Positions 1 to 5,489 of a stretch of 9,786 bases of DNA are shown here, in pieces. The notes beneath the pieces were generated by a model. The model did not search any database. It was not told where the DNA came from and worked only from the letters and a program-made list of their open reading frames with translations. The DNA is from Deltaproteobacteria bacterium (GTDB lineage Bacteria; Desulfobacterota; Syntrophia; Syntrophales; UBA2192), in the NCBI GenBank assembly GCA_026388445.1, contig JAPLJU010000076.1, positions 1 through 9,786 on the forward strand, given 5' to 3'. How positions within the stretch are numbered: the stretch's first letter is position 1; each line of letters begins with the position of its first letter. A program made the position numbers and the translations under genes.

Positions 1-815
1 ACCTCCTCGAGGATGATGTGCAGATCCACTTCCTTCATCAGGGGTTCTCTTTTTTTCGTGAAGAGCAGGAGGTTGGAGATTTTGTTGTCCACATTTCTCA
101 CGGCAGCGATAATCTGGGAAACCCTCTCGTGACTTCTGCGATCTTTGAGATCTTTCATCAAGAGGGAGGCGAAGAGTTCAATCGAGCCCAGGGGATTTCT
201 GATCTCGTGGGCGACATTGGCCGCCAGTTCCCCCATGGCGGTGAGCTTCTCCGTGCGTTTGGCCATCTTCTCGAGCTTTTCAATGGCCGTGATGTCCCTC
301 AGAATACAGACGGACCCGATGATTTCACCGCCCGCTGTCTTGACCGCAGAATCCAGGACCTCGATCGTCCGTCCACGGACCCGCATTTTCCGCCCCGGGT
401 CGCCGATCACGGCCCTCCGCCGCTCAGGCCTTGCGGTTTTCGACGACATCCCCTGAAGCACGGCGCCGACGGGCTTCCCCGCCATCTCCTGTTGTGACGC
501 GCCGTAGAAAAGCTCCGCGCAGGGATTCATCAGGGTGATCTTGTCATCTCGGTCTGTGACAATGACACCCGTCGTCAGGCTCTCCAGGATACTCTGCAGG
601 TAGTTTTTGACCCGTTCCTTTTCCTCGACGGCCTTTTCGAGCCGGATATTCTTGTCCTCGAGCTCGCGGTTGATGCCTTCAAATTTCAGCTCCAGACTGG
701 CAAAAGCCTCCTGGAGCTTCCGGGTCACCCGGTTGAAATCCTCAAAGGACCTCTTCAGTGTAACCACTTTATCCAATCGAGCGTTCCCCGTTCTTTGGCT
801 ACGGCCGCCGCGCAT
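1..815 (-). CDS. PAS-domain sensor histidine kinase, NtrB/FlrB-like (partial, C-terminus beyond window)
   Basis: Read on the minus strand, this frame is open from 815 to the left edge, giving about 271 residues. Residues ~22-75 look like a charged coiled coil. Residues ~76-178 form a PAS domain (LESLTTGVIVTDRDDKIT, later SVCILRDITAIE). A HisKA dimerisation/phosphoacceptor segment follows, with the H-box VAHEIRNPLGSIELF, so the autophosphorylated histidine is about residue 203. The HATPase domain must lie to the left of the window. No membrane segment is visible, so the kinase is probably cytosolic, as in NtrB, FleS and FlrB. The start is uncertain. ATG at 813-815 overlaps the end of the TPR gene by 17 bases, which suggests translational coupling but has a weak ribosome site. 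TTG at 774-776 has a GGGGA about 8 bases upstream, and GTG at 765-767 is also possible. The likely partner is the sigma-54 response regulator at 3511-4893. Domain calls are confident; the signal sensed is unknown. Confidence 0.9.
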   Translation of the reverse strand, partial: MRGGRSQRTGNARLDKVVTLKRSFEDFNRVTRKLQEAFASLELKFEGINRELEDKNIRLEKAVEEKERVKNYLQSILESLTTGVIVTDRDDKITLMNPCAELFYGASQQEMAGKPVGAVLQGMSSKTARPERRRAVIGDPGRKMRVRGRTIEVLDSAVKTAGGEIIGSVCILRDITAIEKLEKMAKRTEKLTAMGELAANVAHEIRNPLGSIELFASLLMKDLKDRRSHERVSQIIAAVRNVDNKISNLLLFTKKREPLMKEVDLHIILEE

Positions 816-2820
816 ATTTACTGTATTTTCCAATCCATTGGTGATCCTGAACGGAATAGTCGGCAAGCCCGGTCCAGAAAGCCTCCCCGCCCTTGAGCTT
901 CAACTCGGAAAAAACTCTGTTCGCCGACGGCTCGTCGTCCAAAGCAAGATATCCTTTCCCCATCTGGTACAGGGTCCACAGACTCTGCTTTCCATTGGGA
1001 TCCATCTCCAGCGATTTGCGGTACGCTGAGACGGCCTGAGAGTAATTTCTTTCCCCCATGAGACAGTCCCCCAGACCCGTGTAGGATTCCGAGGCCACCT
1101 CGACGGGATATCTCTCACGATCTCCGTGATAATACTTGATGGCCGACTGGTAGCAACCGATGGCCGCCACACGGGCCTTCGCATCCTTCAGGGCGTGGCC
1201 GTAGTTCCGGTAGAACACGGCGGGATCCTCCAGGACCTGTCCCGACTTCACCACTTCCTCATAGAGGGGAACAGCCTTTTCGGCCAGACTTTTTCGGGCA
1301 TAGACATCGGCAAGAAGTCTTCGCGCCCTTATCTGCTCCCTCTGCTCGACGCCGGGAAATTCCTTGAACATCGAATGGACCATCGCCTCGGCGTCACCGT
1401 ACCGGCCTTCTTGATACTGAATCTCGGCCAGGGAAATTAAAATGCTCGCCTGCAGTTTCTTTTCCGATCGTTTCATCAGCTCGTTGAAAAACGGCACCGA
1501 TTGAGCATAGAGACCGACCCGCTTGAGACTCTCGGCCATCTTGAAACCCGTTCTGGAATCGTAACCCTTCGGGATGCCGTTCGCGTAGACGCGGAAGTAG
1601 ATGTCTGAAACAGCCAGATAGTCCCCCCGGACATAGTAACGGTCGACCAGGATCTCCGCATTCTTCCTGAGGTTCTCAATCGTCGCCGGCTTGAACTTCC
1701 CCTTTGGGAACTGCCGCATGATAGCGTCGAACGTATCGAAGGCCTCCTTGTGCCTGCCCTGCTGGGCCAGGGCGTAGCCTTTCTGAAAGAGCAGCGCCTC
1801 TTCCACGTCGGGCTGCGGTGATTTCCCGAGCAGTTCGTCATAGGTACTGACGGGATCCCTCACATTTTCCGCACCCAGCATGGCCACCGGGAATTTGAGG
1901 TCCGGCTTCTTGACGGCGATATTGGCCATGATCATGGCGCACTCCTGCGCCTCCTTGCTTCCGGGGTATTTCTCAATCAGCATACTGTAGATCTTGAGTG
2001 CCGCCGGGTGCTGGTCCATTTCCGTCAGGCATCGCCCGATCATGTAGAGGACTTCCTTTTGAAAGGGGTCATCGGGATAGAGGTTGATATAGCGAAAGTA
2101 AGTGTCTGCCGCGTCGCTGTATTGATGGTTTCGAAAGAAATGCAGCCCCAGATGGATCAGGACGTCTTTCGGCAGATCGCTTCGATCGGGAAAAAGCCTG
2201 AGACCGTCGCGGAACCAGATCTCGGCCTGGTCCATGTCCTTGATCTGGCTGTAACAGTCGCCGATCCAGAAGTAGGAGTGCTTGGCATATTCCCCGTTGG
2301 GATTCTTTTGGAGGTATTCCTTGAAACGCTCGATGGCCTGAGGGTACTTGCCGAGTCGGTAAAGGGTGACCCCCATGGCAAAAGTCGCTTCCGAGACGTG
2401 AGGAGAGTCCGGATACTTCATGTAAAGATTTTCAAATTCCCTGTAAGCTTCCGGGTGCCTGTTGAGGACGAGATAAGAGCGGGCCAGCCTCAGGTGCGCA
2501 TCGGCATTGCTGTCCTTGTGCTGCGGATAGGTCGACAGGAGCTTCTCGTAGTTTTCGATTGCCTTTTCAAGGGCAACGCTGCTTCCCTTTTCGCCCTGGA
2601 AGTAGTAAGCATCCGCCAGGCCGCGAAGAACGGCTTCTCGGCTGCTTTCGTACACCTGGCCCTTTCGAATCATCTCCTCGAATTTTTTTGCCGCCTCCTC
2701 ATATCTCCCGGCCTTCAGGTCGTTCTCCGCACTTTCGTAGGGTGAAAGGGGTGTTTTCGGCTCCACGACTTCCCGTCTGTCTTCCTTCTCCGGTGGGACC
2801 GCAAGCGGTATCGCTCCCAC
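799..2820 (-). CDS. Tetratricopeptide-repeat protein; probably the C-terminal part of a SPOR-TPR protein
   Basis: The frame encodes 673 residues made almost entirely of TPR-like helical pairs, about a dozen. Typical units are ADAHLRLARSYLVLNRHPEA, YFWIGDCYSQIKDMDQAEIW and SYTGLGDCLMGERNYSQAVS, many ending in a YPD/FPK-type turn. This resembles the periplasmic YbgF/BamD type of TPR protein, a scaffold for protein contacts rather than an enzyme. The first codon here is a GTG at 2818-2820, preceded by AGG and five A's, which could act as a ribosome site. It has no signal peptide of its own. The same frame stays open upstream and reads a Pro/Ala/Glu-rich linker (for example RVPAPQGPAPPAES) that continues smoothly into residues 1-27 here. 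The SPOR-domain reading frame just upstream ends where that linker begins. I therefore think the true product is one exported SPOR-linker-TPR protein of about 805 residues, interrupted by a one-base loss near 2891-2893. The kinase gene overlaps its 3' end. Confidence 0.88.
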   Translation of the reverse strand: MGAIPLAVPPEKEDRREVVEPKTPLSPYESAENDLKAGRYEEAAKKFEEMIRKGQVYESSREAVLRGLADAYYFQGEKGSSVALEKAIENYEKLLSTYPQHKDSNADAHLRLARSYLVLNRHPEAYREFENLYMKYPDSPHVSEATFAMGVTLYRLGKYPQAIERFKEYLQKNPNGEYAKHSYFWIGDCYSQIKDMDQAEIWFRDGLRLFPDRSDLPKDVLIHLGLHFFRNHQYSDAADTYFRYINLYPDDPFQKEVLYMIGRCLTEMDQHPAALKIYSMLIEKYPGSKEAQECAMIMANIAVKKPDLKFPVAMLGAENVRDPVSTYDELLGKSPQPDVEEALLFQKGYALAQQGRHKEAFDTFDAIMRQFPKGKFKPATIENLRKNAEILVDRYYVRGDYLAVSDIYFRVYANGIPKGYDSRTGFKMAESLKRVGLYAQSVPFFNELMKRSEKKLQASILISLAEIQYQEGRYGDAEAMVHSMFKEFPGVEQREQIRARRLLADVYARKSLAEKAVPLYEEVVKSGQVLEDPAVFYRNYGHALKDAKARVAAIGCYQSAIKYYHGDRERYPVEVASESYTGLGDCLMGERNYSQAVSAYRKSLEMDPNGKQSLWTLYQMGKGYLALDDEPSANRVFSELKLKGGEAFWTGLADYSVQDHQWIGKYSKYARRP

Positions 2821-3215
2821 TTTTTCCTGCCCCGTTGTCTCTTGAGGCTCGGCCGTCCGTGCGCTCTTCGATTCAGCCGGTGGGGCTGGACCCTGCGGAG
2901 CTGGTACTCTTTCACCACGCCACGCTTCTTGAGCAGTTCCGCATCCCGCTGGGCCTGCTTGGGTGTTGGGTATTGTCCCATACAGACACGATACCAGACC
3001 TTCCCTGACACCAGGGCCTTGACATAGAAGGCCTCGAATCCTTTACCACGCAGGGCCTTCACTTTGACCTGCGCCTCCTGGGCCGTCGAGAAGGCGGCAA
3101 CCTGAAAACTGTAGAAGAGACTGCCGGTTTTTGCGGCCGCGCAAGGGGGGGCGGCGGCGCAGATTAAAAAGAGACCTGCACAAAGACCTATCAAAAATCT
3201 CCTCATCCTCTTCAC
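2715..3215 (-). CDS. Exported SPOR-domain protein; N-terminal part of the frameshifted SPOR-TPR gene
   Basis: The GTG at 3213-3215 is the likely start: GGGGAGAG lies a normal distance upstream, while the ATG three codons later has AGAGG directly against it. Residues 1-28 are a Sec signal peptide: basic KRMRR, hydrophobic FLIGLCAGLFLICAAA, and an Ala-rich end suited to signal peptidase I. The cysteines do not sit in a good lipobox. Residues ~34-109 form a SPOR domain (YSFQVAAFSTAQEAQ, KVWYRVCMGQYPTPKQAQ), a periplasmic fold that binds denuded peptidoglycan glycans. After residue ~109 the frame turns abruptly Arg-rich (RRAHGRPSLKRQRGRKK) and runs 106 bases into the TPR gene. This tail looks like out-of-frame reading. 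The real junction with the TPR frame is probably near codon 108. The gene is the first of a minus-strand operon with a sigma-54-type promoter about 75 bases upstream. The signal peptide and SPOR domain are clear; the last ~57 residues as read are probably not native. Confidence 0.75.
   Translation of the reverse strand: MKRMRRFLIGLCAGLFLICAAAPPCAAAKTGSLFYSFQVAAFSTAQEAQVKVKALRGKGFEAFYVKALVSGKVWYRVCMGQYPTPKQAQRDAELLKKRGVVKEYQLRRVQPHRLNRRAHGRPSLKRQRGRKKWERYRLRSHRRRKTDGKSWSRKHPFHPTKVRRTT
2885..2915 (-). other. Probable frameshift junction between SPOR and TPR reading frames
   Basis: In this interval the SPOR frame reads KEYQLRRV and then becomes Arg-rich, while the frame that continues into the TPR protein reads RVPAPQGPAPPAES. 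Adding one G to the GGG run at 2891-2893 turns the two frames into one uninterrupted gene from 3215 to 799 (2418 bases, 805 residues plus stop). The evidence is composition and domain logic; no homologue could be aligned here. Confidence 0.7.
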
Positions 3216-3285
3216 CTATTTTCTCTCCCCGAAAAAACCTGTGAAGTTCACTTCCTGGGGATATTTACAGCCCCTCGGGAAAATG

Positions 3286-3304
3286 AAAGCAATTTACATA
3301 CCAG
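3286..3304 (-). promoter_or_regulatory. Sigma-54 (-24/-12) promoter of the SPOR-TPR-kinase operon
   Basis: The minus strand reads CTGGTATGTAAATTGCTTT. Compared with the sigma-54 consensus YTGGCACG-N4-TTGCW, the invariant GG (3302-3301) and GC (3290-3289) are exactly 12 apart. The full TTGCT of the -12 element is present, and the -24 element differs only by C-to-T changes (TGGTATG). Transcription would begin near 3277, giving a leader of about 60 bases before the GTG at 3215. The site lies in an intergenic region next to a gene for a sigma-54 activator (3511-4893). I could not identify a clear activator-binding inverted repeat upstream. Confidence 0.7.
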
Positions 3305-3393
3305 ACAGGCCCTGGAAACCCGCCGGTCGGAGAGCAGCGTTTATCGTCAATAGTTCAAAAAATCTAAGTACATAACACTCGGGTCGGGCGCGT

Positions 3394-3436
3394 GAAAAAG
3401 AAATCCCCGGCCGGTGTCACCGTTGCCGGGGATTTC
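3394..3436 (-). terminator. Rho-independent terminator after the sigma-54 response regulator gene
   Basis: A perfect 12-bp inverted repeat (GAAATCCCCGGC at 3400-3411 against GCCGGGGATTTC at 3425-3436) encloses a loop that can form four more pairs (CGGT/ACCG). On the minus strand the hairpin is followed immediately by TTTTT (3399-3395). It lies about 75 bases beyond the stop codon of the response regulator. It should end that transcript before the SPOR-TPR-kinase operon, which therefore needs its own promoter. Confidence 0.88.
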
Positions 3437-3510
3437 TCAAAGAAGCCTTTTCCCTGCCGAGGCACTCCGGGGACTGGAATCAAGCCGGCCCCATCCCGCA
3501 GGCTGTGAGA

Positions 3511-4893
3511 TCATGAACCGATACTGTACCTCTTTAGTTTCTCCACGAAGGTCGTCCTGTTCAGATCGAGCAGTTTTGCCGCCCTGTTCTTCACACCCCC
3601 TGTTTTTTCAAGAGCCTTCAGAAGGAGATCTTTCTCGAAATCCTCCACCATATCATTGAAGCTCACACCTTCCTCCGGGATGATGATGGAACTCACCTGT
3701 TCATCCAGCTTGGACTCTTCGCTCAGGACCTTGGGCGGCATATCCGCTATGTCGATGAGCCCGTCATCCTTCATGACGACGAGCATCTCGATGAGGTTTT
3801 CCAGTTCTCGGACATTCCCGGGCCAGTGATACCTCATCATGTACTGCATGGCTTCCTGGGAGAACCCCTTCACATTCCTTTTCTTCAGTTTGTTGAACTT
3901 CCGCATGAAGTGATTGATGAGAATGGGTACATCCATTTTTCGTTCGCGAAGCGGCGGAATGTAGATGGGGATCACGTTAATCCGGTAGAAGAGATCCTCG
4001 CGGAACCGCTTTTCCTGAACGGCTCTCTCGAGGTCCTGGTTTGTCGCGGTGATGATTCGCACGTCCACGCTCAGGGTCTTGATGCCCCCGATGCGCTCGA
4101 ACTGCTTTTCCTGGATGACCCGAAGGACTTTGACCTGAAGCGCGGGGCTCATGTCCCCGATCTCGTCAAGGAAGATGGTTCCGCCATGGGCAAGCTCGAA
4201 ACGCCCCACCCTGCTCTTGATGGCGCCTGTAAAGGCGCCTTTCTCGTGACCGAAGAGCTCACTCTCCAGAAGCTCCTCCGGGATAGCGCCGCAGTTGACG
4301 GGCACGAGGGGGTAGCTGTTCCGATCGCTGTTGAAATGGATCGCCCTTGCCACGAGCTCTTTGCCCGTCCCGGACTCGCCATAGATGATCACGGTGCTGT
4401 CCGTGCCTGCAACTTTTTCGATCCGCTCAAAAACCTTCCTCATGTTGTCGCTGTAGCCGATGATCTTGCCGAAGTCATATTTACGCTTAAGCTGACCCTT
4501 CAGGGAGATGTTTTCTTCCTTCAGCTTGGCGAAATGCAGCGCCCGCTCGAGGGTCAGCTTGACGAGATCATCCTTTAGCGGCTTGGTGATATAGTCGAAG
4601 GCGCCGAGCCGCATGGCCTCCACAGCCGAATGGACGGTTCCGTATCCGGTGATGATGATGACGATGCTTTCGGGCATCACCTCCTTGACAAAGGCAAGGA
4701 CCTCCAGGCCATCGGCATTGGGCATCTTCAGGTCCGTGACGACCAGATCGTATTTATCCTCTAGGAAGATATCCATGGCCTGTTTGCCGTCACTGACGGC
4801 CTTCACTTCGTAGCCATAGCTCTTGAGCATATCGGCGAGATTTTCCCGGCTCAGGTCATTGTCTTCTGCAATCAGCACCTTGACACGTTTCAT
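3511..4893 (-). CDS. NtrC-family sigma-54-dependent response regulator (REC-AAA+-Fis HTH)
   Basis: A complete 460-residue enhancer-binding protein. REC domain, residues ~4-118: acidic E10/D11, phosphoacceptor D54 in VVTDLKMPNADG, T82 and K104. AAA+ domain, ~142-370: Walker A GESGTGKE (172-179), intact sigma-54 contact loop GAFTGA (219-224), Walker B TIFLDE (239-244), RFREDLFYRIN (296-306) and GNVRELENLIE (359-369). A Fis-type helix-turn-helix occupies the last ~45 residues, ending NRTTFVEKLKRY. When phosphorylated it should hydrolyse ATP to open sigma-54 promoters. From memory, the RTTxVEKxxxY ending resembles flagellar regulators such as FleQ/FlrC more than NtrC itself, so a motility role is plausible but unproven. 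The ATG at 4891-4893 has AAGGGG just upstream. A sigma-70-like promoter precedes the gene and a strong terminator follows. The probable partner kinase is the PAS-HisKA protein at 1-815, in the next operon downstream. Family is certain; the regulon is inferred. Confidence 0.96.
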   Translation of the reverse strand: MKRVKVLIAEDNDLSRENLADMLKSYGYEVKAVSDGKQAMDIFLEDKYDLVVTDLKMPNADGLEVLAFVKEVMPESIVIIITGYGTVHSAVEAMRLGAFDYITKPLKDDLVKLTLERALHFAKLKEENISLKGQLKRKYDFGKIIGYSDNMRKVFERIEKVAGTDSTVIIYGESGTGKELVARAIHFNSDRNSYPLVPVNCGAIPEELLESELFGHEKGAFTGAIKSRVGRFELAHGGTIFLDEIGDMSPALQVKVLRVIQEKQFERIGGIKTLSVDVRIITATNQDLERAVQEKRFREDLFYRINVIPIYIPPLRERKMDVPILINHFMRKFNKLKKRNVKGFSQEAMQYMMRYHWPGNVRELENLIEMLVVMKDDGLIDIADMPPKVLSEESKLDEQVSSIIIPEEGVSFNDMVEDFEKDLLLKALEKTGGVKNRAAKLLDLNRTTFVEKLKRYSIGS

Positions 4894-4965
4894 AAGCCCC
4901 TTTTCTTCGGTGTTCCCCCGAATGAAGTCTTAAAATGGAGAAAAAAGCGTCAAAAAACAAGACGG

Positions 4966-4993
4966 ATGTTAGCAAAAAAATTACAATAGTCAA
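4966..4993 (-). promoter_or_regulatory. Sigma-70-like promoter of the response regulator gene
   Basis: The minus strand carries TTGACT (4993-4988), a 16-base spacer, and TAACAT (4971-4966) preceded by TG-C as an extended -10. The surroundings are AT-rich compared with the genes. The predicted start is near 4959, leaving a leader of about 65 bases before the ATG at 4893. The -10 matches only four of six consensus bases, so this is a candidate. Confidence 0.5.
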
Positions 4994-5076
4994 CCATAAA
5001 TATGCATCGAAAATCCTTACCCCTTTTTGCCGAAACCCCCGGCACAGGACCCGCTGCCCTCTTGAACGAATACGCC

Positions 5077-5104
5077 TAAAGTTTTCGGAAGGGCATTCCG
5101 ATTG
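5077..5104 (+). promoter_or_regulatory. Sigma-28 (FliA)-like promoter of the 71-residue protein gene
   Basis: TAAAGTTT (5077-5084) matches the enterobacterial FliA -35 element exactly. After 12 bases comes TCCGATTG (5097-5104), sharing the CCGAT core with the -10 consensus GCCGATAA. The usual spacer is 11, so this is one base long. Transcription would start near 5111, about 26 bases before the ATG at 5138. It also contains the inverted repeat TCGGAA-N5-TTCCGA. Confidence 0.45.
5085..5101. repeat. Inverted repeat TCGGAA-N5-TTCCGA in the promoter region
   Basis: Perfect 6-bp arms at 5085-5090 and 5096-5101 with a GGGCA centre. It lies between the presumed -35 and -10 elements, so it could be an operator for a dimeric repressor. 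It may also be chance: a 6-bp palindrome is short. Confidence 0.4.
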
Positions 5105-5137
5105 AAAGAATGACGTATTTAGCGCCAGGAGCAGCGA

Positions 5138-5353
5138 ATGAGCATTTCATCCTATCAGGTTGACAACGTTCTCAAAGCCTACAACAAACAGAGTAAGGTC
5201 AAGGCCCAGAACCATGCTGTGACGGATGTTCAGGAGGCCGGGAAGCAGACCGATACGGTCTCTTTGTCCAGGGAAAAGAACAAACCGGAGATCTTTGACA
5301 GGATCTCCTACAGTTTGCTGGATATTCTTTTAAAGACGAACAAGTCGAAATAA
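5138..5353 (+). CDS. Small conserved-looking protein, weakly FlgM-like
   Basis: 71 residues, starting MSISSYQVDNVLKAYNKQSK, with a central TDTVSLSREK and an amphipathic end (FDRISYSLLDILLK). No signal peptide, membrane helix or cysteine. A good ribosome site (AGGAG at 5127-5131, six bases before ATG) supports real translation. The layout, a polar flexible N-terminus, a short D-x-V-x-L-S motif and a C-terminal amphipathic helix, recalls FlgM, the anti-sigma-28 factor, and related small proteins of Desulfobacterota, but similarity is too weak to name it. A sigma-28-like promoter directly upstream would fit, since flgM is commonly read from one. It is transcribed divergently from the sigma-54 response regulator and precedes the HD-GYP gene on the same strand, with a hairpin between them. 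Treat as a hypothetical protein with a possible motility link. Confidence 0.72.
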   Translation: MSISSYQVDNVLKAYNKQSKVKAQNHAVTDVQEAGKQTDTVSLSREKNKPEIFDRISYSLLDILLKTNKSK

Positions 5354-5368
5354 ATCACTTTTCTGCCC

Positions 5369-5415
5369 GAAATACCCCGGTCCTCCCCGAAAGGAGCGGC
5401 AAATACGGGGATTTC
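5369..5415 (+). terminator. Hairpin after the small protein gene, possible weak terminator
   Basis: GAAATACCCCG (5369-5379) pairs with CGGGGATTTC (5406-5415), leaving one A bulged out, and an inner TCCT/AGGA pair can form. It begins 15 bases after the stop codon. There is no convincing run of T's on either strand, only ATTTCTA on the plus strand, so it may be an attenuator or transcript-end stabiliser instead. The outer arms nearly repeat those of the terminator at 3400-3436. Confidence 0.4.
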
Positions 5416-5489
5416 TATGCCTGCGTGCCGCGGCTCAGAGAAGGCTTCGACGGAGCGGGCGGCTCAAGGGGTGACGGCGGATCGGATTC

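Larger units (their letters stand above)
3216..3510. other. Intergenic region between response regulator and SPOR-TPR operon
   Basis: This 295-base stretch has no convincing coding frame. It holds the terminator of the response regulator gene (3394-3436) and the sigma-54 promoter (3286-3304). The ~90 bases between them (3305-3393) are where activator-binding sites would be expected; they are locally AT-rich around 3350-3376, but I see no clear inverted repeat there. Confidence 0.8.

Noticed and set aside
18..497. Plus-strand open frames across 1-1030
   Set aside because: They lie opposite the histidine kinase and TPR genes, whose PAS/H-box and TPR motifs are clear on the minus strand, and their translations show no domain-like pattern.
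2810..2830. Programmed -1 frameshift at the AGG-AAA-AAG stretch just before the GTG at 2820, joining SPOR and TPR frames
   Set aside because: The heptamer is G AAA AAG rather than A AAA AAG, and slippage here would keep the Arg-rich tail as the linker while ignoring the Pro/Ala/Glu-rich linker readable in the other frame. The same AGG plus A-run also works as a plain ribosome site for GTG. A missing base further upstream explains more.
3826..4578. Long plus-strand open frame of 250 codons
   Set aside because: It is antisense to the AAA+ domain of the sigma-54 regulator, whose motifs are intact; the plus-strand reading is a by-product of codon bias.
5039..5056. Sigma-54-like site on the plus strand (CGGCACAGGACCCGCT) before the small protein gene
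   Set aside because: GG and GC are correctly spaced and GGCAC is perfect, but the -12 element is CCGC instead of TTGC. In GC-rich DNA this spacing is common, and the sigma-28-like site is a better fit.
5430..5447. Sigma-54-like site CGGCTCAGAGAAGGCT before the HD-GYP gene
   Set aside because: The spacing is right but the -12 box AGGCT is poor and the -24 box is only partial. Not strong enough to call.
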